From NCBI GenBank assembly GCA_052387255.1, contig JBQTJI010000005.1, positions 110,978 through 174,977 on the forward strand: 64,000 bases of DNA, given 5' to 3'. A program made the translations under genes and the position numbers. The stretch comes from JBBQXK01 sp052387255. Lineage in GTDB: Bacteria > Pseudomonadota > Alphaproteobacteria > Rhodobacterales > Rhodobacteraceae. Positions within the stretch are counted from its first letter, which is position 1. Every line of letters begins with the position of its first letter. Positions 1 to 8,440 of the stretch are shown piece after piece. The notes under the pieces are model-generated. The model did no database searches, was not told the DNA's origin, and was given only the letters and a program-made list of their open reading frames with translations.

Positions 1-1132
1 CTTGCGCCAGGTCGGCGATCAGGTCGTGCGGGTCTTCCAGGCCGACCGAGGCGCGGATCAGGGTCGGCGGAATGCCGGTGTGGGGTTCGATGCTGTGGCG
101 GTGCTCGACCAGGCTTTCGACACCGCCGAGCGAGGTCGCGCGGTGGAAGAGGTTCAGCCTGCCGACGACGGCCAGGGCAGCCTCGCGGTCGCCCCGGACG
201 AGGAAGGACAGCAGGCAGCCGTAGCCGCCGGTCATCTGCCGTTGTGCCACGGCATGGCCGGGATGGCCGGGCAGTCCGGGGTAATAGACGTCCGTCACCT
301 GCGGATGCGCCGCCAGCCATTCCGCGATGACCTGGGCAGAGCGGGACATGCGATCAACCCGCAGGGGCAGGGTGCGGATGCCGCGCAGCAGAAGCCAGGC
401 CTCGAACGGGCCAAGGACGGCACCGGCGGTCTGGCGATCCTCGGCGACGGCCTGCCACAGCGGGGTGGTGTCGTCGCGCGCGGCCAGGACGCCGGCCAGC
501 ACGTCGGAATGGCCGTTGATGCCCTTGGTGGCGGAATGCATCACGATGTCGGCACCGTGGTCGAGCGGGCGGGTCAGGATCGGCGTTGCCGCCGTGGCGT
601 CGACGGCCAGGACCGCCCCGGTCGCATGCGCCGCCTGTGCCGCCGCCGCGATGTCGACGCTGCGCAGCCAGGGGTTCGACGGGGTCTCGATGAAGACAAG
701 CGCGGGCCTTCGGGCGGCGATCGCCGAGGACAGGGCGTCGGCGTCGGAGGCGTCCACCTCGGTCAGCGGATGGCCGTGGCGCGCGGCATGGGCGCGCACC
801 CATTTCGTCGTGCCCCAGTAGATCTGGGACTGGAGCACAATCGGTGCCCCGGCGGGCACTGCCCGGAACAGCGCGGCAATGGCGGCCATGCCGCTGGGGA
901 ACAGCAGCGCCGCTGCGGCCCCTTCCAGTGCGGCCAGCACGGATTCGGTGGTGCGGACGATGTCGCTGTGGTCGCGGGCATAGGTGTTGGCCGGGTTCAG
1001 GGGCGCATAGTCCGGTCCGCGCAGGAAGGTGGTCGACAGCGGGATCGGCGGCACCACGCCGCCCGACGCGGCGTCCACCGCGCCCCCCGCCTGGGCGGCG
1101 ATGGTGGCGGGGGAAAGGGGCGGGCGGGGCAT
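1..1132 (-). CDS. Cys/Met-metabolism PLP-dependent enzyme (cystathionine gamma-lyase/synthase-like), C-terminus cut by window edge
   Basis: Translating the minus strand from the ATG at 1132 gives an open frame of about 377 residues that runs off the window. It shows the hallmarks of the trans-sulfuration (fold-type I PLP) family: a phosphate-binding FPSGMAAI segment near residue 80, an aspartate in AVDATAATP that would contact the pyridine nitrogen, the lysine-bearing HSATKGINGHSDV segment expected to form the Schiff base, and a C-terminal SLGGVESLVEHR stretch that resembles the substrate-carboxylate site. Members eliminate or replace the gamma substituent of cystathionine, homocysteine or methionine; which reaction applies here cannot be read. 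It lies downstream of the GabD-like gene on the same strand, but a hairpin element separates them, so it probably has its own transcript. Confidence 0.85.
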   Translation of the reverse strand, partial: MPRPPLSPATIAAQAGGAVDAASGGVVPPIPLSTTFLRGPDYAPLNPANTYARDHSDIVRTTESVLAALEGAAAALLFPSGMAAIAALFRAVPAGAPIVLQSQIYWGTTKWVRAHAARHGHPLTEVDASDADALSSAIAARRPALVFIETPSNPWLRSVDIAAAAQAAHATGAVLAVDATAATPILTRPLDHGADIVMHSATKGINGHSDVLAGVLAARDDTTPLWQAVAEDRQTAGAVLGPFEAWLLLRGIRTLPLRVDRMSRSAQVIAEWLAAHPQVTDVYYPGLPGHPGHAVAQRQMTGGYGCLLSFLVRGDREAALAVVGRLNLFHRATSLGGVESLVEHRHSIEPHTGIPPTLIRASVGLEDPHDLIADLAQ

Positions 1133-1171
1133 GGCGGTCCTTGTCGGCAGCGTCCGGTCTTTCGGCGCAGA

Positions 1172-1214
1172 GGCCGGGGGGTTTCACACCCCCCGGACCC
1201 CCCGTGGGATATTT
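1172..1214 (-). repeat. Intergenic 3' element, copy 1 (AAATATCCCAC plus GC hairpin)
   Basis: Read on the minus strand, about 24 nt after the stop codon of the GabD-like gene, there is AAATATCCCAC followed by a GC stretch and the hairpin CCGGGGGG / loop tgtgaaa / CCCCCCGG (stem arms 1174-1181 and 1189-1196). The same unit occurs at 20620-20662 and 51583-51624, each time just after a stop codon in the same orientation. The stem could end transcription or protect the 3' end, although no U-tract follows. The family name is unknown to me. Confidence 0.8.
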
Positions 1215-1237
1215 GTGCAAAGATGAAAGGCGGGGGG

Positions 1238-2716
1238 TCAGATCGACAGGCAGATGTACTTCAGTTCCAGGAAATCCTCGATCCCGTGGCGACTGCCCTC
1301 GCGCCCGAGGCCCGACTGCTTGACCCCGCCGAAGGGCGCGACCTCGGTCGAGATGATGCCGGTGTTCACGCCGACGATGCCGTATTCCAGCGCTTCCTGC
1401 ACGCGGGTGACGCGCCCGATGTCGCGGGCGTAGAAATAGGCGGCGAGGCCGAAGATGGTGTCGTTGGCATAGGCAATCGCCTGTTCCTCGGTGTCGAAGC
1501 GGAACAGGGGGGCGACGGGGCCGAAGGTTTCCTCCTGCGCCACCGCCATGGCCTGGGTCACGCCGGTGATGATCGTGGGTTCGAAGAACGACCCGCCAAG
1601 CGCATGCCGCTTGCCGCCCGCGATCACCTTGCCGCCCTTGGCCACGGCATCGGCGATATGCTCCTCGACCTTGTCCAGCGCCGCGATGTTGACCAGCGGG
1701 CCGAACTGCACATCCTCGGTCAGTCCGTCGCCGACGCAGGACTTGGCCAGGGCGGCGGCAAGTTTTTCGGCAAAGGCATCATAGATGCCCGACTGCACGT
1801 AGATGCGGTTCGCGCAGACGCAGGTCTGGCCGTTGTTGCGGAACTTGGACAGCATCGCGCCGGCCACGGCGGCATCAAGGTCGGCGTCATCGAACACGAT
1901 GAAAGGGGCGTTGCCGCCCAGTTCCATCGAGCATTTCAGCACCTGGTCGGCGGCCTGCTTCAACAGGATGCGGCCCACTTCGGTGCTGCCGGTGAAGGTC
2001 AGCTTGCGAATCAGGGGGTTCTCGCAGAATTCCTTGCCGATGTCCGATGACCGCTTCGAGGTGATGACCGAGAAGATGCCCGCAGGCAGGCCCGCGCGTT
2101 CCGCCAGAACCGCCATGGCCAGGGCCGACAGCGGCGTCTCGGCGGCGGGCCGCCCCACGAATCCGCAGCCTGCGGCCAGGGCCGGTGCGCATTTGCGGGC
2201 GATCATCGCGTTCGGAAAGTTCCACGGCGTGATCGAGCCGACGACACCGATGGGCTGCTTGATCACCGTCAGGCGCTTGTCGCGCTGGTGGCCGGGGATC
2301 GTCTCGCCATAGATGCGCTTGGCCTCTTCGGCGAACCATTCGACGAAGGACGCGCCATAGGCGATCTCGCCCCTGGCCTCGGCCAGCGGCTTGCCCATCT
2401 CGGCGGTCAGGATGCGGGCAAGGTCTTCCTGGTTCGCCATCATCAGGGTGTACCAGGCGCGCAGGATGTTGGTGCGTTCCTTGGCGGGGCGGGCGGCCCA
2501 GTCCTTCATCGCGGCATGGGCGGCGGCGATGGCGCGGGCGGTCTCGGTGCGGCCAAGGTTCGGCACATGGCCGATCACATCGCCGCGCGCGGGGTTCTCG
2601 ACGGCAAAGGTGGACCCGTCGTCGGCCAGGGTCCATTCGCCCGCGACATAGGCGCGGTCGCACAAAAGCGTGGGGTCGGACAGCATCGAGCGCAGGTCGG
2701 TGACGGAATCAAGCAT
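1238..2716 (-). CDS. gabD: NAD(P)-dependent succinate-semialdehyde dehydrogenase (GabD-like aldehyde dehydrogenase)
   Basis: This 492-residue protein is aligned by eye with E. coli GabD over its whole length and would oxidise succinate semialdehyde (or glutarate semialdehyde) to the diacid. Visible motifs are TPWNFP (about 163-168), FTGSTEVGR (241-249), the general base Glu265 in MELGGNAP and the catalytic Cys299 in GQTCVCANR. The C-terminal GREGSRHGIEDFLELKY is typical of GabD. One oddity is that the conserved nucleotide-binding lysine of the LKP motif is replaced: the sequence reads GFVGRPAAETP, so Arg189 sits where Lys is expected. The ATG at 2716 was chosen because it gives the family length; the frame stays open upstream but loses homology. 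A divergent hydrolase starts 73 bp away, so the two promoters share this gap. Confidence 0.9.
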   Translation of the reverse strand: MLDSVTDLRSMLSDPTLLCDRAYVAGEWTLADDGSTFAVENPARGDVIGHVPNLGRTETARAIAAAHAAMKDWAARPAKERTNILRAWYTLMMANQEDLARILTAEMGKPLAEARGEIAYGASFVEWFAEEAKRIYGETIPGHQRDKRLTVIKQPIGVVGSITPWNFPNAMIARKCAPALAAGCGFVGRPAAETPLSALAMAVLAERAGLPAGIFSVITSKRSSDIGKEFCENPLIRKLTFTGSTEVGRILLKQAADQVLKCSMELGGNAPFIVFDDADLDAAVAGAMLSKFRNNGQTCVCANRIYVQSGIYDAFAEKLAAALAKSCVGDGLTEDVQFGPLVNIAALDKVEEHIADAVAKGGKVIAGGKRHALGGSFFEPTIITGVTQAMAVAQEETFGPVAPLFRFDTEEQAIAYANDTIFGLAAYFYARDIGRVTRVQEALEYGIVGVNTGIISTEVAPFGGVKQSGLGREGSRHGIEDFLELKYICLSI

Positions 2717-2788
2717 GGGGGCCTCCACAAGGCAGGGCAGGTCATGCAATGCATGGTTCCGGGCGAAATGTCCAGTTGGGGGGCGGGG

Positions 2789-3589
2789 ATGGAATTCGCA
2801 AGTGCTGCGGACCGGGAGTATGCGAACGGGGCGTTCATTCCGGGGGCCGACGATTATCCGCCACGCTGGCGGGCGGCGGCGGCGGCATACCGGGCGGCGC
2901 TCGGGGCCAATGCGCGGGTCGATCTGGCCTATGGCGCGGGCGCGCGGAACCGGTTCGACCTGTTCCTGCCGGTCGGGGCGGCGCGGGGGCTGATGGTGTT
3001 CGTGCATGGCGGCTACTGGCTGCGGTTCGACCGGGCCGACTGGTCGCACCTGGCCGCCGGTGCGGTGGCGCGGGGGTGGGCGGTGGCGATGCCGTCCTAC
3101 ACGCTGGCCCCGGTGGCGCGGATCGGGGCGATCACCGCCGAGGTGGCGCAGGCGGTGGCGGCAGCCGCGGCGATGGTTTCCGGGCCCGTCGTCGTCGCGG
3201 GGCATTCGGCGGGCGGCCATCTGGCGGCACGGATGGGGTGCGCGGGCATGGGTCCTGTGCCTGGGGGGCGCTTGCGGCGGGTGGTGCCGATTTCCCCTGT
3301 GGCCGAGCTGGCCCCGCTGATGACCACGGCCATGAACGCGGATTTCCGGCTGGACGCGGCGGAATGCGCACGCGAAAGCCCCGCCCGGCTGGCCCTGCGG
3401 GACGATTGCGCCGCGCATGTCTGGGTCGGCGGGCAGGAGCGGCCCGCCTTCGTGTGGCAGGCGCGGACCCTGTCGGAAGCCTGGGCCTGTCCCTGGACCG
3501 TCGCAGCGGGGCGGCACCACTTCGACGTGATCGACGAACTGGCCGATCCGGGCAGCCCTCTGGTGTCGGCCTGTCTGGACGGTCTCTGA
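2789..3589 (+). CDS. Alpha/beta hydrolase (kynurenine-formamidase/esterase-like)
   Basis: A 266-residue alpha/beta-hydrolase. The N-terminus (EYANGAFIPGADDYPPRW) is the lead-in seen in kynurenine formamidase-like esterases. HGGYW near residue 78 supplies the oxyanion-hole HGG motif, GHSAGG near residue 130 carries the nucleophilic serine, and HHFDVIDEL near the end supplies the histidine. It would hydrolyse a small ester or formamide in the cytoplasm. The start at 2789 follows a G-rich Shine-Dalgarno (2778-2787); an in-frame ATG at 2768 would add seven residues. It is divergent from the GabD-like gene and stands alone, ending 9 bp before the convergent oxidase gene. The substrate cannot be read from the sequence. 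Confidence 0.8.
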   Translation: MEFASAADREYANGAFIPGADDYPPRWRAAAAAYRAALGANARVDLAYGAGARNRFDLFLPVGAARGLMVFVHGGYWLRFDRADWSHLAAGAVARGWAVAMPSYTLAPVARIGAITAEVAQAVAAAAAMVSGPVVVAGHSAGGHLAARMGCAGMGPVPGGRLRRVVPISPVAELAPLMTTAMNADFRLDAAECARESPARLALRDDCAAHVWVGGQERPAFVWQARTLSEAWACPWTVAAGRHHFDVIDELADPGSPLVSACLDGL

Positions 3590-3598
3590 CGGGACCCG

Positions 3599-4882
3599 TC
3601 AGAACCGGGTCGGCAGGCAGGGCGTGATGGCCGGGCCGGGGTCGCGCCCTGCGATCAGGTCGGCGACCATCGCGGCGGTGCGGGGAGCCAGCGTCAGGCC
3701 GATGTGGCCGTGGCCGAAGGCGTGGATCACCTGGCGTCCGCCGCGCGACGGGCCGATCACCGGCAGGCTGTCGGGCATCGAGGGGCGCAGGCCCATCCAG
3801 GTGCGCGACGGCTCGCCGAGGTCTGGGAAAAGCTGTCGCGCGCCTTCCGCCAGGCGGGCCAGGCGGTGCGGCGACGGCGGCGCGTCGAGGCCGCCGAGTT
3901 CGACCGTGCCCGCCACCCGCAACCGGCCTGCCATCGGGCACAGGTAGAACCCGCGCGCGACCGGGCAGGCGGGGCGGGTCAGGGGCGAGGTGTCCATGTC
4001 CCACTCCAGGTGATAGCCGCGCTCGGTGTCCAGCGGCACCCGGTCGCCTGCCACGCGGGCCAGGGCGCGCGACCGGGCCCCCGCCGCGACCACGACGGTG
4101 CGGGCGGTGCGCAGAAGGCCCGACCCCTTGACGACGACGCCCACGGCGGTGCGTTCCAGATGGGTGACCCGTCCCCGCATCACCTCGACCCCCGCCTGCT
4201 GCACAGCGCGGGTCAGCGCGGCCATCATCGCGCCGGGATCGGTGATGAACTGCGCGTTGCGAAAGAACGCGGCACCCCCCGGCATCGGCGGCAGGCCGGG
4301 TTCCAGCACGGCCAGGGCGGCGGCGTCGATCTGGTCGACCACGACGCCAAGCGCACGGCGGGCGGCAAGGCCGGGACTGGCGGCGCGCCCTTCGGCCTCC
4401 GTCGCGTAGAGATAGAGGCAGCCCCGGTCCTGCATCAGGCCGCGCCCCCCCACGCGGTCGGCAAGCGCCGACCAGAGGGGGGCGGCATCTGCCAGAAGTG
4501 CTGCCAGGGCCGCCGCGTTCGCCGTTGACCGCGCGGGCAGCGACTGGCGCAGGAACCGGGCCAGCCAGGGTGCAAGCGAGATCAGGCTGGGGCGGTGGAT
4601 CGCCAGGGGCGAGTGCCGGTCGGTCAGCAGGCGTGGCAGGTCGCGCAGGACCTCGGGCGTGCCGACCGGCGACGTGGCATAGTCGGCAATGGTCCCGGCG
4701 TTGCCATAGGACGCGCCCGACCCCGGTGGCTCGGGGTCGATCAGCACGACGCGCCGCCCCTCGTCGGCCAGCCGCAGCGCGATGGTCAGGCCGATGACGC
4801 CCGCGCCTGCGACGATCACCTCGACGCCTTGCGAGGGGCGGCGCGAGGACGCGGGTTTCGGGGCGGGGCTTTGGGGGGACAT
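3599..4882 (-). CDS. FAD-dependent amino-acid oxidase/dehydrogenase (DadA/glycine-oxidase-like)
   Basis: A 427-residue flavoprotein of the DAO family. A Rossmann dinucleotide motif GAGVIG lies at residues 26-31, followed by an acidic strand end (VVLIDPE). SYGNAGTIADYAT near residue 60 is the DadA-type flavin-contact segment, and the C-terminal IHAFGHGHIGLTLAP is the second FAD-binding signature. Such enzymes oxidatively deaminate D-amino acids, glycine or small amines at the membrane or in the cytoplasm. It sits 54 bp downstream of the iron alcohol dehydrogenase on the same strand and probably shares its transcript. The first 18 residues are low in complexity, so the true start could be slightly internal. 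Substrate specificity is not readable. Confidence 0.85.
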   Translation of the reverse strand: MSPQSPAPKPASSRRPSQGVEVIVAGAGVIGLTIALRLADEGRRVVLIDPEPPGSGASYGNAGTIADYATSPVGTPEVLRDLPRLLTDRHSPLAIHRPSLISLAPWLARFLRQSLPARSTANAAALAALLADAAPLWSALADRVGGRGLMQDRGCLYLYATEAEGRAASPGLAARRALGVVVDQIDAAALAVLEPGLPPMPGGAAFFRNAQFITDPGAMMAALTRAVQQAGVEVMRGRVTHLERTAVGVVVKGSGLLRTARTVVVAAGARSRALARVAGDRVPLDTERGYHLEWDMDTSPLTRPACPVARGFYLCPMAGRLRVAGTVELGGLDAPPSPHRLARLAEGARQLFPDLGEPSRTWMGLRPSMPDSLPVIGPSRGGRQVIHAFGHGHIGLTLAPRTAAMVADLIAGRDPGPAITPCLPTRF

Positions 4883-4936
4883 GGCAGAGGGCCGCGCCCC
4901 CCCTTCGCGACAGGGGGCGAGGCGGACCTTTGTTGC

Positions 4937-6082
4937 CTACATGCAGGCCTCGAACAGCCTGCGCGTATTCTCGGCGGTCATCTTCACCGGATTGCCGTCG
5001 CAGGAGGGGTCTTCCAGCGCCATTTCGGTCAGCTCGTCCAGACGGTCGGCCTGCACCCCAAGCGCGGTCAGGTTGGCCGGGATGTTCAGTTCGGCCCGCA
5101 AGTCCATGACGCGCGCCCGAAATCCGTGGAACCCGCCGTCGATGCCCAGATAGGCCGCAGCCCACGAGATGCGATGTTCGATTGCGGCCCGGTTGAAGTC
5201 CAGCACCATCGGCATGACCACGGCGTTCGTCGTGCCGTGGTGGGTGTTGTAGACGGCACCGATGGGATGGCTCAGCGAATGGATCGCACCCAGGCCCTTC
5301 TGGAACGCCACGGCCCCCATCGCGGCGGCCGACATCATGTGCGACCGGGCCTCGATGTCGTCGGGGGTGAAATAGACGCGCGGCAGATTCTCCAGCACCA
5401 GGCGCATCCCCTCCAGCGCGATGCCCTGGCTCATCGGGTGGTAGAAGGGGCTGCTGTAGGCCTCGAGGCAATGGGCGAAGGCGTCCATGCCGGTGCCGGC
5501 GGTGATGAAGCGCGGCATGCCGACGGTCAGTTCGGGGTCGCAGATGGTGACGGCGGGCAGAAGCTTCGGGTGGAAGATGATCTTCTTCTTGTGCGTGGCG
5601 CTGTTGGTCAGCACGCCCGCGCGGCCCACTTCGCTGCCGGTGCCGGCCGTGGTCGGCACGGCGACGATGGGTGCGATGGTGGCCGGGTTGGCGCGGGTCC
5701 ACCAGTCGCCGACATCCTCAAGCTCCCAGACCGACACCGGCTGATCCACCATCAGCGCGATCATCTTGCCCAGGTCCAGCGCCGACCCGCCGCCGAAGCA
5801 GACCACCCCGTCATGGCCGCCGTCGCGGTAAACCTTCAGCCCCGCCTCCATGTTGTGTTCATTCGGGTTGGGGTCAACCTGGCTGAACACTGCGCCGCCA
5901 AGGCCGCCCTCGTCCAGCAGGTCCAGCGCGCGGGCGGTAATGGGCAGCGGGGCCAGGGCCTTGTCCGTCACCAAGAGGGGCCGCTTCAGCCCCGCCGCCT
6001 TGACATGGGTGGCCAGTTCCGCGATGCGGCCCGCGCCGAATTTCACGGGTGTGGGGTAGGACCAGTTTCCGCGCAGCTTCAT
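4937..6082 (-). CDS. Iron-containing (group III) alcohol dehydrogenase
   Basis: A 381-residue Fe-ADH family oxidoreductase, a typical length. The N-terminal nucleotide-binding half carries GGGSALDLGK (about 100-109) and PTTAGTGSEVGR (143-154). The C-terminal half has the metal-ligand histidines in AHCLEAY and in SLSHPIGAVYNTHHGTTNAV. It would reversibly oxidise a primary alcohol to the aldehyde with NAD(P). Its start codon overlaps the stop of the upstream aldehyde dehydrogenase by 4 bp, so the two are translationally coupled and may handle an alcohol-aldehyde-acid sequence. The glutamine-synthetase-like gene further upstream suggests a gamma-glutamylated amino alcohol as substrate, which is inference only. 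Confidence 0.9.
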   Translation of the reverse strand: MKLRGNWSYPTPVKFGAGRIAELATHVKAAGLKRPLLVTDKALAPLPITARALDLLDEGGLGGAVFSQVDPNPNEHNMEAGLKVYRDGGHDGVVCFGGGSALDLGKMIALMVDQPVSVWELEDVGDWWTRANPATIAPIVAVPTTAGTGSEVGRAGVLTNSATHKKKIIFHPKLLPAVTICDPELTVGMPRFITAGTGMDAFAHCLEAYSSPFYHPMSQGIALEGMRLVLENLPRVYFTPDDIEARSHMMSAAAMGAVAFQKGLGAIHSLSHPIGAVYNTHHGTTNAVVMPMVLDFNRAAIEHRISWAAAYLGIDGGFHGFRARVMDLRAELNIPANLTALGVQADRLDELTEMALEDPSCDGNPVKMTAENTRRLFEACM

Positions 6083-7461
6083 GCCGTCACCTTCTTGAAA
6101 TGATAGGATTTCGCCCGTGTGACCGACTGATACCCCAGATGCGACAGCGACGTGCCGCGCCCGGTGTCCTTGACCCCCGTCCAGGTCAGCGCCGGGTCGA
6201 GATAGTCGCAGCGGTTCATGAACACGGTGCCGGTTTCCACCTCTGCGCCGATCGCGGCGGCGCGTTCGGGGTCGCGCGTCCAGATCGAGGCCGTCAGGCC
6301 GTAGGGACTGTCGTTCATCAGGGCGATGGCCTCGGCCTCGTCCCTGTAGGGCATGATGCCGACGACGGGGCCGAAGGATTCTTCCTTCATCACCCGCATC
6401 GAATGGTCCACGTTCACCAGGATCTGCGGGGCCAGATAGGCCCCCCCGTCATCGGCGAACGTCGCGGGGTCGAGCAGCGGTTTCGCCCCCGCCGCAATCG
6501 CCTCGGCGGTCTGTGCGCGGACCGTCGCGGCAAAGCGGCTGTGCGCCATCGGGCCCAGGGTGGTGGCGGCGTCGAAAGGGTTTCCCAGCTTCAACTGCTC
6601 GACCCAGGCCACGGATTTTCCGACGAAATCGTCGAACAGGCTTTCGTGCACATAGATCCGCTCGATCCCGCAGCAGCACTGGCCCGCGTTGTACATCGCC
6701 CCGTCCATCAGGCTGTCCACCGCCACGTCCAGATCGGCATCGGGCAGCACCAGGCCGGGGTCCTTGCCGCCAAGCTCCAGCCCCAGGGGCGTGAAGGTGC
6801 CCGCCGCCGCACGTTCGATGGCAGCACCGCCCCCGACCGACCCGGTGAAGTTGACGAACCCGAAGGCGCGTTTCCCGATCAACATTTCGGTGGTCGCGTG
6901 GTCGAGGACGACGTTCTGGAACACGTCCTCGGGGACCCCCCCGGCATGGAACGCACTGGCCAGACGCTCGCCCACCAGCAGGGTCTGCGAGGCATGTTTC
7001 AGCACTACGCTGTTCCCCGCGATCAGGGCCGGAACGATGGTGTTGATCGAGGTGAGATAGGGATAGTTCCAGGGGGCGACCACGAACACGACGCCCACAG
7101 GTTCGCGGGCGATGCGCCGCTCGAACCGGTCGGACGCCTCGGCCACCATGGGGGCCAGGGCGGCCGCCGCGATCTCGGACATATAGTCGGTGCGCTGGTT
7201 CACGCCGCCGAATTCACCGCCGTAGCGGGTGGGGCGGCCCATCTGCCAGGCCAGTTCCTCGACGATGGGGGCCTTCATCGCGTTCAGCTTGGCCACCCCC
7301 GCCTTGACCCGCGCGATGCGGTCCTCAAGCGGCATGGCGGCCCAGCCAGGCTGCGCCGCCTTGGCGCGCGCACAGGCGGCAAGGGCGGCGTCAGGGGTAA
7401 GGGGCGTGCGTTCGGCATAGATGCTGCCATCGACGGGAGAGATCAGTTGGATCGGTTTCAT
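6079..7461 (-). CDS. NAD(P)-dependent aldehyde dehydrogenase
   Basis: A 460-residue aldehyde dehydrogenase. Visible are the cofactor-binding APWNYPY (about 129-135), VVLKHASQT, FTGSVGGG, the general base in LGLELGGKDPG (Glu near 238) and the catalytic cysteine in AGQCCCGIER (near 272). Unlike GabD, the LK-P motif has His after Lys. The C-terminus has CDYLDPALTWTGVKDTGRG, which marks a subgroup different from the GabD-like copy at 1238-2716. It is the first gene of a minus-strand run with the Fe-ADH (4-bp overlap) and the FAD oxidase. The natural aldehyde is unknown; an amine- or amino-alcohol-derived aldehyde is the contextual guess. Confidence 0.9.
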   Translation of the reverse strand: MKPIQLISPVDGSIYAERTPLTPDAALAACARAKAAQPGWAAMPLEDRIARVKAGVAKLNAMKAPIVEELAWQMGRPTRYGGEFGGVNQRTDYMSEIAAAALAPMVAEASDRFERRIAREPVGVVFVVAPWNYPYLTSINTIVPALIAGNSVVLKHASQTLLVGERLASAFHAGGVPEDVFQNVVLDHATTEMLIGKRAFGFVNFTGSVGGGAAIERAAAGTFTPLGLELGGKDPGLVLPDADLDVAVDSLMDGAMYNAGQCCCGIERIYVHESLFDDFVGKSVAWVEQLKLGNPFDAATTLGPMAHSRFAATVRAQTAEAIAAGAKPLLDPATFADDGGAYLAPQILVNVDHSMRVMKEESFGPVVGIMPYRDEAEAIALMNDSPYGLTASIWTRDPERAAAIGAEVETGTVFMNRCDYLDPALTWTGVKDTGRGTSLSHLGYQSVTRAKSYHFKKVTA

Positions 7462-7555
7462 GGGTCAGGTCCGGGGGGTAGGGTGCGTGTCTGCGCGCAC
7501 CGTTGGGGTCAAGGGTGCGAGCGAGCGCGTACCCTGCGTCGGCCTTCGGGTCGGT

Positions 7556-7978
7556 TCAGCAGCCAATGGCAAGGACATGCCCGCCTTTGGCGTAGTCAAG
7601 AATCTTGCGGTCGCGGGTCAGTATTCTTAGCCCAAGTTCCCTCGCCGTGGCCACGATGATCCGGTCGGCCGGGTCTCGGTGGAACGGCGGGGGCAACTGG
7701 GTGGATTGGATCAGCACATCGACGGTTAGTTGTGCCCAGGTCAGGCCGCCCGTCCTGACAACCCGTTCAAACCACGTCTTGAGCGGAACCGGCAAGGTGA
7801 TGCGGCCTCGCTCGAAGCTGTTACCGAGTTCCCAAGCCGATATCGGCGAGAGGAAGATACTATTTCCGGCGTCGTGGGTTTCTTGCAGCAAGGCCTCAGC
7901 GGCGTCACGCGCGCCGTCCGTAACCAGTCCCGAAAGCCAGATCAACGCGCAGGTATCGAGGAGCAGGGGTTCCTTCAC
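7556..7978 (-). CDS. PIN-domain ribonuclease toxin (VapC-like)
   Basis: A 140-residue PIN-domain protein. The acidic active site can be followed: Asp in LLLDTCALIW near residue 8, Glu in ISAWELGN near 50, Asp in RDPADRIIVATA near 103, and a final acidic residue in LTRDRKILDY. VapC-type toxins cleave tRNA or rRNA in the cytoplasm. The start is GTG at 7978, sharing a GTGA overlap with the stop of the upstream antitoxin, which is the usual arrangement for translational coupling. Base composition is visibly lower in GC than the flanking metabolic genes, suggesting horizontal arrival between the aldehyde dehydrogenase and the ligase. Confidence 0.85.
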   Translation of the reverse strand: MKEPLLLDTCALIWLSGLVTDGARDAAEALLQETHDAGNSIFLSPISAWELGNSFERGRITLPVPLKTWFERVVRTGGLTWAQLTVDVLIQSTQLPPPFHRDPADRIIVATARELGLRILTRDRKILDYAKGGHVLAIGC

Positions 7979-8412
7979 GCGTCACGGCCCTCCAGCAGGG
8001 CGATTTTGTGGTTGAGGAACTCCTCCATTTCTTTGTCCGTGTACATCGGATCGGTCAGGTCCACTCCGGGCGCGATGGTTATCATACCCACCATGCAACC
8101 GATCAGAGGGTGGCGGCCTTTCGGCCCCGTGACAGTATGCGGGACGTTGTTATCAGCCGGGAGCGTTGCATTGAGTTTCGCGAAGACAAGCCGCTCCGAT
8201 GCAAGATCCACCTGTTCCGACTGATAGCCAGCGTCAAGCCAGCCGCGCGACTGTACGTGTCCGTGCGCAGAATTGGCCCACCACGGGCGGTAGTCGCGGG
8301 CAGACTTGGGAAGCTTGAAACCTAGGACGGCCTCCATATCGGCGAAGGTCATGACAATCCGAGCTCCGCCACGCGATGCGAGATGCCGGGTGAGGGGTTC
8401 ATACTTGGTCAT
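7975..8412 (-). CDS. Antitoxin: DUF7662-like N-terminal domain fused to a VapB-type toxin-binding tail
   Basis: A 145-residue protein that looks bipartite. Residues 1 to about 85 (MTKYEPLTRHLAS, FADMEAVLGFKLPKSARDYRPWWAN, HVQSRGWLDAGYQSEQVDLASERLVF) match my recollection of the small DUF7662 family, which I know only as uncharacterised stand-alone proteins. Residues about 100-145 (HPLIGCMVGMITIAPGVDLTDPM) resemble the C-terminal arm that VapB antitoxins insert into their toxin (the form is G-x-hydrophobic-x-G-x-x-x-IAP). The gene precedes and overlaps the PIN toxin by 4 bp. I infer that the DUF7662 part replaces the usual AbrB or RHH DNA-binding domain and autoregulates the pair. The domain assignment is from memory and should be checked by profile search. 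Confidence 0.7.
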   Translation of the reverse strand: MTKYEPLTRHLASRGGARIVMTFADMEAVLGFKLPKSARDYRPWWANSAHGHVQSRGWLDAGYQSEQVDLASERLVFAKLNATLPADNNVPHTVTGPKGRHPLIGCMVGMITIAPGVDLTDPMYTDKEMEEFLNHKIALLEGRDA

Positions 8413-8440
8413 TGCAAGCTCTCAAAGCTACCAGAATCGG

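Noticed and set aside
2..2050. A 682-codon plus-strand open frame
   Set aside because: It is the antisense shadow of the PLP enzyme and GabD genes; the translation is low in complexity (Gly, Arg, Ala, His rich) and shows no domain.
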